Of a stretch of 64,000 bases of DNA, positions 21,100 through 31,639 are shown piece by piece (the stretch's first letter is position 1; each line of letters opens with the position of its first letter). The notes beneath the pieces were generated by a model. It saw nothing but the letters and a program-made list of their open reading frames with translations, ran no database searches and was not told the DNA's origin. The DNA lies in NCBI RefSeq assembly GCF_030272615.1, contig NC_081408.1, positions 335,266,793 to 335,330,792 of the forward strand. The letters are read 5' to 3'. The stretch comes from Cryptomeria japonica (lineage: Eukaryota > Streptophyta > Pinopsida > Cupressales > Cupressaceae). The position numbers were made by a program, and so were the translations under genes.

Positions 21100-22330
21100 A
21101 CATTGTCAAAAAAGTTGTCAAGCAACTTGTACATCACGTTGGTAGGGTATGACTCTTGATGTTCCAGTGCTTTAGGATGCATGAGAGGAGCATGCCTAGT
21201 GTAAACCTATCCACTTGGACCCACTCATGACATTGGCTTGTGCACATGATGAATTGAATCAATTCTAGCCTATCTTGCAACTTTGTACTACATACAACTG
21301 ATGATTTTTGTAGTAGGCAAAAAATGCTACCAATTGAAAATGGCTTTGAGTCATCAAAAATAGAGATAGGCCATTATATATGAACCTCACATGACCCCAC
21401 AGGTTCAAATGGATCAATCATATGTGTCCTAAATTGGAAGAAACAATTCATCAAAGTTTGACAATTTTGTGGACTCAGGGCACTTGAGAGATCACACCGG
21501 TAGGGTATGAATCTCGATGTTCCGATGCTTTGGGATGCATAAGAGGAGCATGCATAGCATAAAAATTCCCACCCAAATGTGATCATGATGTCTATTTGTG
21601 CACATAACAAAATGAATCAATTCTAGCCTATCCTACAACTTTGCATTGCATGCAACTGATGGTTTTTGCAGCAAACAAAAAAATGCTACCAATTGAAAAT
21701 GGCTCTAAGTCAACAAAAACTGAGATAGGCCATTGTAGAAGAGCCTCATGTGATTCCATAGGTTCAAATAGATCAATCATATGTATCTTGGATTGGAAGA
21801 AATAGTCCATCAAAGTTTCATAATTTTTTGGACTTAGGGCACTTGAGAGATCACGCCAGTAGGGTATTACTCTCGACATTTTGGCACTTTGGGATACATA
21901 AGAGGAGAATGCATAATGTAAACCTACCCACCTAGATGCATTCATGACATTGATTTGTGCACACGATGAAGTGAATCAATTCTAGCCTATCCTGTAACTT
22001 TGCATTGCATGCAACTAAGGGTTTTTGCAGCAAGTAAAAAAATGCTACCAAATGAAAATGACTTCGAGTCATCAAAAATTGAGATAGGTCATTGTAGACA
22101 AGCCTCACATGACTCCATAGGTTCAAATGGATCGATCATATGTGTCTTGGATTGGAAGAAATAGTTTGTTAAAGTTTCACAATTTTTTGGACTCAGGGCA
22201 CTTGAGAGATCGTGCTGGTAGGGTATGACTCAATTTTTTGACACTTTGGGATGCATGAGAGGATCATTCTTAGCATAAACCTGTCCACCTGAATGTGCTT
22301 GTGATGTCTATTTGTGCACACAAGAACCAA
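21100..22330. repeat. 358/359-bp tandem repeat, about 3.4 copies
   Basis: The anchor GGTAGGGTAT occurs at 21141, 21499, about 21858 (one change) and 22217, giving periods of 358, 359 and 359. Units share GAGGAGCATGC, TTCTAGCCTATC, AATGCTACCAATTGAAAATGG and GGGCACTTGAGAGATC. ORFs on the minus strand (21374-22126) follow the period and have no family features. The array separates the two genes of the element. Confidence 0.95.
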
Positions 22331-22361
22331 AATTTGACCATTGCCAGTGAGGGTGTTCTCG

Positions 22362-22432
22362 CACCACACACATATTGTTGTTTATATTCATATTGTCGAT
22401 TTTTGTTGTTTATATTCATATTGTTGATTACA
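22362..22432 (+). repeat. Short tandem repeat, unit about 33 bp
   Basis: TTGTTGTTTATATTCATATTG appears twice in succession, separated by a TCGATTT/TTGATTA spacer. Confidence 0.8.
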
Positions 22433-22454
22433 TAGGCAAATATTCATTTAAATT

Positions 22455-25099
22455 TATAAAAGGGAAGCCACAAAGTACAAAAAATACACAATAATGAACT
22501 GAATATAGGGAGGTTTGTAGGGTTACTTGTGGTGGATCATCAAAATCAAGCCTCTTCGATGCAGTATGTGACTCTATAGATGGCTGCAAAACCATAATTC
22601 AAAAGTCAAGTTGAAATCTTTTGTAGAGAACAATTCACAATTAACAACATAACTATGCATTTAACTATAATTTCTTTACAATTGAAATGTAGATTACCTC
22701 ATTGGTTGATATAGGAGCTAATGTCTTCACTCTCCTCTCCTTGTCAATCTTAGGAGTTTTCTTGAAGACATACTTAAATGGATCCACGTTATGACCGTAC
22801 CACGAAGGGGTCTATTGTAGATTAAATGTACAATTAATCCAATGTACTAACAAAAATATATCAAAAACACTTAAAATCTATAATATAGAGAACAATGATG
22901 TACCCGTGCCTGAGATGCTTCTCCAATTGACTCAAGATGGCTCACCATCGATGGAAAAACTCTCGCTATTACCTATACAAAAAATGATCAAAGATTAAAT
23001 ACAATTAATATAATGATAAGTATTCTAGGTTAAAAATAATTAATTTAATATATCAAACAAAAGTGTACCAGATCTTGAGATGCTTCTCTAGTGCATGGAG
23101 GAGGGTGCGCCATTGATGAAATAGCTATGGATATTTCCTATATGAAAAAATATAAGATTATAATATATCACAAGTTCACATGTATGTGTTCATATAATCA
23201 TGAAATTAAGAAAATAAAGTAGAGATACATACCTCCACCCTCTCTTGATCCACGGGCGAATCAGGTGCATTCAACAAATCCACATATCTCAATGGCCATT
23301 GTACATGTAAAATAGACAAAAACACTAATCAATCTACACATCCCAACTAATACTTGATTTCAACATTTTAAAACAATTGTACAACTAAAAATGTGTTCAA
23401 TTACCATCTTCCTAAATTTTGGCGTCTTCAAGGAATTCTTTTTCTCAGTACAAGACCTAGACATGGAGGGGGTACCCTAAAAATAGAAAATTAACATGAG
23501 ATATTAGTACAGATAATATATTAAGCATAATTTAAAAAATCTAAAATGAAATGACTTGCATATTCCATCAAAATAATACATAAAAAGGGTTGTACAAAAT
23601 ATGATACCGTATAGCCTTGTAGGACAAAATTGATCACTGAGAGAGTGATGCCATCAATCTAGGACATTTGGTCCCCTGTCAACACCTACAAACCAAAAAT
23701 TGGACCAAGCATTAAAGATAGTTAGTATATCTTGTAATATTTTTGAATTCAAAGTGTACTATTCTATTTTAACATGTTACAAAATTTATACCTCAGGCAT
23801 TGAAGTTGCAGTTGTAGTAACTGGGGGAGGAGTATGGGATAATGTTGTTGCATCCTAAAATGCATATTATTTGTCTCAATTTAAATAGATGTATAAATGA
23901 AAATTAATTTATGTAATTATAAATTTAAAGTAACTGATAAATAAAATGCTATGAATTCAAATCAACACACCTGTGTCTCTCGTTGATGGGCAAACACCAT
24001 GTCCATCAACTCATTTGTCAGTGTGAAATCTTTAGTCATGCGAACCTAATATCTACTCCTGCAAATCATGCATGGATGAGATGTGGATCCATCTGCACCG
24101 ACCACATCATCTATCCCTGAGTAACTGACACACATATGCTGAATGGGCTCTCTGTCGCAACCTAGAGAAACTAATGGCTCATGATCCAGTACAATAGGGT
24201 GTGCTAACAATGTCCCATGTTGGATGATGGCACCAGTCAAGGTTGTGGTTGCCTAAAGAGTCTATAGCTCCATTGACTCTTTCAACTCTACTGGGACAAC
24301 CTGATGCACCTTGGGTTTGGGTGCTAGGTAGCGATGACTCTCTAGGTCTAATCGCCTACAGGCTCCATGTCTACCTTGGGCAGAGCTTCAACCTCTAGCA
24401 TGGAACTCTCTCATGTCAAAATAGTTTGGTCTCACATTGAGCACAAACTCATAGTATACTTTTCTCAAAAATACAATGGCACCTCAAAATTATTACAAGG
24501 TGGATCATCAAAGAACATCCACCACCTCTGCAAAGAAAGATTCTTCATCAGCACATTGGTATATGTGAAACCTCTTTGCATTAAGAGGTAATGACTGACT
24601 AGTTTTAAGATCAACAAAAAGGGCACATATTTGTTTTTTACTAATATTTTTGTTTTTCACTCCCTCGTATGATAACCCATCAACATAATATTGATGACAC
24701 TTATCCGTAAAGTTTCCCCATTTTGTGATTTGTGTGGAAACAACTATGGCACCACTAGCTAATGTTTCTAGGCTAGTGGTGAGGGATATATGATGCTCAA
24801 GTTTGGATTTTTTCAATTTATCAATCAGTCTATTGATTTTAGAGGTATTTTTCCCTAACTGATTAATTAATTTCTTTTGTGTTTTACGTGTGTGGTCAAA
24901 AGGAGGAATCAGGGGTGTATCTTGTGGGTTTTTCAGGAGGTGCATTTTGTTGTTCTTGTTGTGGATTATCAGAATCTGGTTTTTGAAACAAGAAATGAAA
25001 AAACCTAATCAAAATTAATGAAATTAAATTCAAAATGTAAAACAAATTGAACAAACGCGAAAGAAAGACAAAAATTAATAAAAACTAACCTTGCTCCAT
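22455..25099 (-). pseudogene. Second gene of the DNA transposon, ten exons, copy 1
   Basis: Exons on the minus strand with GT-AG borders: 25099-25090 (start MEQ), 24975-23971, 23854-23792, 23685-23608, 23476-23405, 23298-23233, 23137-23069, 22972-22904, 22811-22698, and a last exon from 22583. The internal exons after the second are 63, 78, 72, 66, 69, 69 and 114 bases, all multiples of three and phase 0. The long exon encodes KINRLIDKLKKSKLEHH, ITKWGNFTDKCHQYYVDGLSYEGV, an acidic FDDPPCNNF-type block and a zinc-ribbon-like CVSY...CMIC pair. Exons 7 and 8 resemble each other (SSM...EASQ and PSM...GEASQ). Defects: an extra A causing a frameshift near 24930, a stop in the 23685-23608 exon, and loss of the acceptor AG at 23299. 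Function unknown; the element context suggests an accessory transposition protein. Confidence 0.7.
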
Positions 25100-25244
25100 A
25101 ATGTCTGGAGGAGAAATGAGGCACCCCGTTTGCGTTTTGGAGGAGAAATGAGGCATCTCGTTCAAGGTTGGAGGAGAAAATGGGGAAAAAATGTGGCTTT
25201 CATGGGAAAATAAGACCCAATTTTTTTTTTTAAACTTGTTTTGG

Positions 25245-25455
25245 TAGGTACTACATACATGGTCCTTTAGGGCTTATTAGCACGTACATGCTCATTTTCC
25301 TAAATGTAGTGGGTACGTGCTCACTTTCCTAAAGGTAGTGCGTACACGCTCACTTTCCTAAGAGCAGCACATACACGCTACCTTTTCTAGGCTTGGTAAC
25401 AATGGACCTAAGCGTGTACGTGATGATTTCAAATTTTATAACCACGTATGCACTG
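25245..25455. repeat. Right subterminal repeats of copy 1
   Basis: Three units of about 29-32 bp, of the form GTRCGTACACGCTCACTTTCCTAA (wording degenerate), run from 25280 to 25390, with single GTGTACGTGATG and CACGTATGCAC words beyond. The equivalent block of copy 2 is at 34345-34490. Confidence 0.8.
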
Positions 25456-25481
25456 CATGTTTTTCCATATTTTTTTGGATA

Positions 25482-25521
25482 GTGTCCACTTTTCTGATGA
25501 CCATCTTTGTGCACAATACCC
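25482..25521 (-). repeat. Right terminal inverted repeat, copy 1
   Basis: GTGTCCACTTTTCTGATGACC and ATCTTTGTGCACAATACCC, the reverse of the left end. It nearly matches 41139-41178. Confidence 0.8.
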
Positions 25522-25952
25522 TAACAAAAATTCTAACTAGATCTAAATAGGACCATCATAAAAACATGCTAGCCAATGCAACACCACCAAACAATTAGGA
25601 CACAATCAGGAAGCACATTCAACATGATAGAAACTGATTCCATAAGCCGGATCAAAATCATCTAACCAAATCATCAAATATCACTTACTAGTAAAGCTAG
25701 CTAGTACCAAGAAATACTAACTAGGAACAGAAAGAGATAGCAACCAAATCACCAATTCATGAACCAACAAAATATGGAAAACATATAACCATCTAGAGTA
25801 AGCATCCAAAACTAAGTCGTGAGAATTGATCATACTGAATCAGAATCATAGCCAAAACCAAGATGATCACCAAGACTATTCAGGATAGGTCCAACCATGA
25901 TATAGTATTGGCATTAATTACAACACTTAACCAAATCTAGCATATGCCAACA
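25522..25952 (-). repeat. 3' LTR of the Copia remnant (left border unclear)
   Basis: On the minus strand the LTR starts TGTTGGCATATGC immediately after the polypurine tract. I cannot find the expected CA end: the sequence runs into the DNA transposon's terminal repeat at 25521, so the LTR is probably truncated. Confidence 0.6.
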
Positions 25953-26219
25953 ATCTCCCCCTTAGGTATTTTTAGCAACACTGAATGTGAAAAACATCCA
26001 AATGCCAAGGAATGCCACCAATCTTCAAAGGATGATCTGAAATATCTCTCCCCCATACAAGTGACTATTTTTGACATGAATACCATCTCTCCCCCTTTTA
26101 CATCAATGACAAAGGATGGAGACTAAACCAAAAATATTGGACCAAACAACTGACTACTCCCCTTGAGTAGCAGTAACATGTCATCAACCCGAATCAAAAA
26201 AGTATGTCTGATAGGCTCA

Positions 26220-26413
26220 TGGGATTGATGCATTTCTACATCTCAAAGTTTCTTTTGGAGGGTTGGTAACCCCCAATTGATCTCTGAGATATTCAAAATT
26301 ATCTTTAGGAAATGGTTTAGTTAGAATATCTACAATTTGTTCCTTAGTAGGCACATAAATCGATCTAACTTCCTTTACTTCAGCCTTTTCCTTCAAGAAA
26401 TTATACCTTATAG
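26220..26413 (-). pseudogene. Copia RNase H, C-terminal piece
   Basis: The minus strand reads SIRYNFLKEKAEVKEVRS, then YVPTKEQIVDILTKPFPKD and NFEYLRDQLGV, the standard C-terminus of Copia RNase H. It joins the piece at 30864-31137 at a His-Ile of the SKSKHIS motif, where the LTR-like unit was inserted. Confidence 0.92.
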
Positions 26414-27008
26414 AAATGTGTCATGCCCAAACTTTTGGGCACAAACGGAATAATTTTTTTTTTCAAAATACTCTACTAAGTATGATTAACTTAAATAAAA
26501 TAATGCAACTCAGTTTGATCTTAACTATATTTTGAGTGAATCAAACCATTAATTTAATTTGGTGATAAAATTAACTACGTTATAAGCGAGCTAATATTTC
26601 CCCAAAATAATTTTTTTTCACTAATCTTCCAATATTAAGTAATTACACTCTCTAGCAATTAATCTCAAACTTGAATTATAGTTTCCAAGATTATTTGACT
26701 AATGATCTCTTATAGTTCTTTATTTACCCAGGGCCTAAATAAAAGGATCTACTTATTAAATTTAACAACCCTGTCAAATAAGCACTCCATAAATTCAAAT
26801 ACTTTATAAAATTTGAAATTTAAATGTGCTACCTGACCCTACAATTATCATTGTGTTATTTTTTTTTTTTTTAGGGTCTATTCTACCCAAGAATTTAAAA
26901 TCTTCCTCTTACAAATGCTCCTACATTTATTTACAATTTAAAAGAGCATTAGTTAATTTTACAACTAACTAATTAAATTTCAACAACTATAACAAATTTA
27001 AATTACTT

Positions 27009-27067
27009 ATATATATATACATATACATATATAATGGTATGTATATATATATATATATATATATATT
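27009..27067. repeat. TA microsatellite
   Basis: An alternating TA tract in two blocks (27009-27032 and 27043-27067). Similar tracts lie at 27790-27850, 27915-27942 and 28027-28041, so the unit is rich in TA repeats. Confidence 0.9.
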
Positions 27068-27438
27068 TATAAGAATATTCCAGAAAGAGGGGGGGATAGT
27101 TCTTATTTTATTTTATTATTTCACCCCTTTTGTTATCACTCCCACACACACACATCTTAGTTTAAAACCTAAATGTGTTTGCCCTAACCCAAAAATAGGG
27201 TTAGGGCATGTGTGTAAAAACATACTTATTTTGTTTTGTGTGTGTGTGTTGTGTGTGTATCTCCTTAAATTTTGTAAGTGTGTGTGTGCAGGTGAAGGTT
27301 GGGCGGTGGCCATGGGAAGCGGCGCGCGCAGGGCCGAACCGGGCTATTTAATGGTCGAGCGGAGGGACGTATACCCTCTCTTTTTATTTTGCTATTTGAG
27401 GGCGTAGGGGAAGGCAGTGCGGGGGTACCGTGGGCTGC

Positions 27439-27711
27439 GGACAGTGCCGCCCACAGTCTGCAGCTCCCACAGGCCGTGGACGTTGCCGCCCACAGTCTGC
27501 GGCTCCTGCAGGCCGTGGATGTCGCCGCCCATAGTCTGCGGCTCCTGCAGGCCATGGACGATGCCACCCACAGTCTGCGGTCCCTGTAGGCCATGGACGT
27601 CGCCGCCCACAGTCTGCGGGTTCCGCAGCCTATGGACGACGCCGCCCACAGCTGTGGGCTCCCACAAACTGTGGGCATCGTTGCCCAAGGCTGCGGCCCC
27701 CAACATACAGT
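27439..27711. repeat. GC-rich 39-bp minisatellite, seven units
   Basis: The units read GGACGTYGCCGCCCACAGTC followed by TGCGGCTCCTGCAGGCCRT. They are 39 bp, a multiple of three, so long frames stay open on both strands with repeating 13-residue words. Later units diverge. The block is strongly GC-rich within an AT-rich unit. Confidence 0.93.
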
Positions 27712-30700
27712 GCTATATCTATTTAAAACCCCCCTTTTTTGTTTGGGGTTAAAATAAAATGCGAAATTTCTTTTTCTTAAATTTTTTTTTTATATATATT
27801 TTTCTATATATATATATATATATTTCTATATATATATATATATATATAAGGGTATGACAATAGACACAGTTTTAACTTGAAATAAATAGATTTCACAACA
27901 ATAAATTTAATATATGCATATATATATATATATATATATATTTGAATGGTGTATTTAACAAGCTTACTAGATTTCCTTTTTTTTGTTTATAAATAGAATT
28001 ATCAGGATAACATTTAAAGCAATAAGATATATATATATATAACTACTTTTAGCTATAACCCATTTAGGGAATCTTTGAGTTTATTATTTTTGTGAAACTT
28101 CAAAATGCATATGAAAGAATTCCTAATGTTATTTGCAGTTCGAATAATGGGGAAATAATATATTTTTTTTTTTAAAGAAAAAGGTTGAGGAAGTATATGT
28201 TGAATATTCTATTTTCTTTGTTTAAAAAAAAATAGTTTTCTGCAACTACATTTACAATGCATCCTAACAGCAACTTAATGCATATATATTTTTTTGTAGG
28301 CATAATGAACTAAGACTAAATGCTAACCTTTTTGAAAAGAAATAGCCTACTATACTATGTTTCATTTTCTGCATTAAATGGGAAAATAAATGACTGTTTA
28401 ATTAAATTTACAGCAGCATAAATAACATAAAGGAATAGGTAGCCACAACTATTTTTTTTTTTTTTTCAGATTACACAGAATGCATCTCCTCTTTTTTTTT
28501 TCTTGTAAAACATGAAGATTTAAATACAAGCTAATACTATTCTTCTTTCTTTTTGCAAAACTAACCAAGTAGGAAAATTATATATTCCTTTAGCAAAGAT
28601 AGATACAAGTAAATATGAATACAAATGGGTTTGAAAACCCAACAATATCTTTCTTTTCATGGTAATATAAATAAAATAATCACACTTCTTTTCTTGGAGA
28701 TAAATACAACATAGCTCACATTCCCTTTTTTTTTTTTTTTACAAGCTACAACATTGAATACATTTCTTTTTTTTTCTTCAACACTTTTCTTCAACATAAA
28801 ACAGCAACAAGCTTTTTTCTTCTTTCTTTTCCCATCCTAAGCAACCTGCAATAAAATACAACTTTGACCATGGAGAGCTCACCTCCCAGCCTAGGCTTAC
28901 TAGAAGCCACCCCCGAGCTTGGAGAACCAAGCACTAGATGGGTTACAAGCAAGCAAACAACACAACATATAGGGCATACACTCAACAAACATCTTCCCAT
29001 CCCAAGCTACACTTCACCACACTTTGTGATGTTCATTCCATGGGTGGAAGTGGACCAAGTACCATTGGAAAGATTGCAAGCCAAAAGAAACTACAATTCA
29101 AGCCACCTCATGGCAATACAAAATGCAACAAAAGATACATCCCCATACCTTATGCCCCCCAAAGACTCAAAGGCCTTATTTTCTCCGCTTATGACCCCCA
29201 AATGCATACACAAGGCTATGCAACAAGGGTCACAAAGGACACCCTTGAGATCACTCTCCATAAGGAGAGCCTCTCACCCAAGGCTGTCATACTCCTTCCA
29301 CCCCAAGACCATCCTACTCCCCCAAGAGTAGGAGATCTTGGACACTCCCAAAAAAAAACAAGAACACATAAACAAAACATAGAAATGAAAACTACACATT
29401 TTTCTTCTCCAACAACAATTTACATAAACACATCTTTTCCACAAGCATTTCTTTCCTTCAACAAAACAACACAACAAACATAAACAACATAAATAAGAGG
29501 AGATAAAAACCAACCTTATTCTGCCAATAGGTATGCTAGATTTAGTTGGGGATGACCTACCCAATTCCACACAAACTTTTCTCCAATCTTTACCAAAAAT
29601 TCTATTCTACTACTAATTTTCAAAACAAAAGCATAATCTCCAAAAATGGAGAGTGGGTGATTACTCACTAAGTCTCCAATTCTTGCCTAAGAAGGCCTCT
29701 CACACACTTCCCAACCCCTTGGGTGAGGTGAGAGTTCCCATTGGTTGGTCTTCCCAAACTCTTACACATTACTAAAACTAGAAATGGAAAAGGTGAGAGA
29801 AGATGGGGAAGAGAGTTTGACATCAAAAGGGAAGGTTGTCTATCCTAGGAGGAACTTTCTAAGTTGAATTTTCGCTCACCTTGGAAAAACCACTTTTTGA
29901 AGTGACTAAACAGTCACATGGGAGTAGTCACATGTTTCAAAATACCCCTCACCCATAGGTATACCCTTTGGACCTTTGGAAAAGCCCTAAAACTGACCCT
30001 AGGAGTCCATTTAACCCCTTAGAAACCCAACTGAAGTTTACCTACGGGTCAAACCTAAGTTGACCACTCCCAAGACTCCCTACCCAAGGCTAAGTTGGGA
30101 CCACACTCATGTTTTTGAATGGCTTTGGTAGAAACAAAACTCCCTCCAAGAGACAAGTCAAAATCAATGACACTAATCAGCACGTGTCAAGAGACACAAT
30201 AAAAATACAATATAAAAATCACACATGGAATTTGTCTCTTGTAGGATTACACATATACATAAAAATTAATTTTAACACTCAAGCATCATACACTTCACAA
30301 ATAAAATACATTAGAAATGGGGTGTTTTCTTTCCAAATAGACAACTCCCGGCTTAACAAACGTACATTGGTCTAGGTTTGGTTCTCCATATAAATTCCAT
30401 GGTCACATGGATAATTTTCCTGCGCATCTCAATTAACACATTAGTAATTCCAAATAATCACAATTATACATAATTAAATACATAGATTTCATTGCACATC
30501 AAACACTCATACATTGTCAACAATAATTCAATATCTCATTCAATTAAATTCGATTTCACATAAGCAATTAACATAATTCTCAAAATTGAACCATTCATAG
30601 AATAAGCATCATCTTTCTATCATCAAAAATGAAGTCCTGCAATTCCAATAATGACATTCACCATATCAATGTAATTCTAATCTAGCAACATATAATGTTT

Positions 30701-30863
30701 CATAATCATCATGCATAAAATAAAGCATCATTATATGTCAATGTGATCCAAATCATGAAGTCATGTAGGTTCTAAATCCATAAAGCATAAAATAAAGCAT
30801 CCATAATAGTCTCAATATGCAAATAACTGAAAATGTCAAACTAAGTCGGGGTAGGGCCTCACA

Positions 30864-31450
30864 AAATGTGTTTTGATTTGGAATGAAATATCAGATTCTT
30901 TGACATATCAATAGAAGAAATATTATCACAATGAATAACAATAGGCCCATCATAACTTACCCTTATATCTTTTAGCATTTGTTTCATCCATAAAATTAGA
31001 GTACAGTTGGTAGCAGCAGCTTTATATTTTGCTTCAACAGTAGCTAATGAAGTGCATGATTGTTTGTTGCTAAGCCATGAAACCAACTTTTTCCCAAGAA
31101 TGAATGCACTGCTAGTAGTTCTCTTCCAATCATCCACATCTCCTTCTCAATTAGAATCTGTATAGGCACATAATCTGAAGTGATTATTCTTTGGATACCA
31201 TAACCCAAAGTCTATTGTAACTACCAAATATCTAAATATCCTCTTGATAGCAATATCATGAGTTTCTCTAGGATTTGACTAAAATTTAGAAGCAATACAG
31301 ACAACATTAATAATATTAGGTCTAGTCTAAGTTAAGTACAACAAACCACCAATAGTTGATTTGTATCTACTTGGATTCACTTTAGGAGATTCATTATCCT
31401 TTGACAATTTGCAACCGATTATCATAGGGGTACTGACAGGTTTAGAATTC
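30864..31450 (-). pseudogene. Copia RT end and RNase H, N-terminal piece
   Basis: From 31450 the minus strand gives ENSKPVSTPMI, then STIGGLLYLT and TRPNI of the RT-RNase H connection, IFRYL, and at 31137-30864 the RNase H part WKRTTSSAFILGKKLVSW, then CTSLATVEAKYKAAATNCT and HCDNISSIDMSKNLIFHSK. RNase H acidic positions appear kept, but stops occur in the connection (for example near 31150 and 31280). The rest of the domain is at 26220-26413. Confidence 0.9.
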
Positions 31451-31639
31451 TCAAGTCCAAATTTCTACCAAGATTTATATATATATATATATAAAAGGCA
31501 TGTTTTCCAAGTCAATACAAGTATTACAAAAATGTAGCATATGCAATGTCCAAATCGATATACAATAAAAATATAGAATATATCTACATGTATTAGTCAT
31601 TCTATGACCACAACTAACACTGTATCATCCTAAACTTGT

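Larger units (their letters stand above)
14456..25521. mobile_element. Unassigned DNA transposon, copy 1, about 11 kb
   Basis: The left end reads GGGTAAGTGCACAAAGATGGT and the right end, reversed, reads GGGTATTGTGCACAAAGATGGT, with further matches inward (AGTGGAGAC versus AGTGGACAC). The right end is repeated almost exactly at 41139-41178. Within it lie a plus-strand transposase-like pseudogene (18491-20590), a minus-strand ten-exon gene (25099-22455), GTACACGCT-like repeats near both ends, a palindromic array, purine and pyrimidine tracts, and a 358-bp tandem array. I see no clear target duplication. I cannot place it in a superfamily from sequence alone. Confidence 0.7.
26419..30863 (+). 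mobile_element. 4445-bp solo-LTR-like unit inserted in Copia RNase H
   Basis: It begins TGTCATGCCCAAAC and ends GGGCCTCACA, with AAATG on both sides (26414-26418 and 30864-30868), so ends and target duplication fit an LTR integration. The TGTCATGCCC start resembles Gypsy LTRs. I find no second copy of the ends inside and no gag or pol, so a solo LTR is the simplest reading, although it is long. Its content is T and TA runs, a GC-rich 39-bp minisatellite, and a 28860-29480 stretch with open frames but no family features. The orientation is assigned from the start word only. Confidence 0.75.
25522..31465 (-). mobile_element. Copia remnant (RT end, RNase H, 3' LTR), split by an LTR-like unit
   Basis: On the minus strand the order is the RT end (about 31450-31150), RNase H (31137-30864, continuing at 26413-26220), a 3' non-coding region, a polypurine tract (reverse of ATCTCCCCCTTAG at 25953) and an LTR ending at 25952. 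All of the 5' part is missing: coding similarity stops near 31465, beside a TA repeat. The 4445-bp unit at 26419-30863 interrupts RNase H. Confidence 0.88.

Noticed and set aside
21100-22330. CRISPR-like or satellite array
   Set aside because: A unit of 358 bp without spacers, in plant nuclear DNA, is a tandem repeat and not CRISPR.
27265-27752. Three overlapping frames of about 100-137 residues
   Set aside because: The 39-bp minisatellite is a multiple of three, so all frames stay open; no conserved protein is seen.
28864-29570. Open frames of 155 and 181 residues
   Set aside because: They overlap in different frames, have no recognisable motif and lie within the LTR-like unit; chance frames in less AT-rich sequence are likelier.
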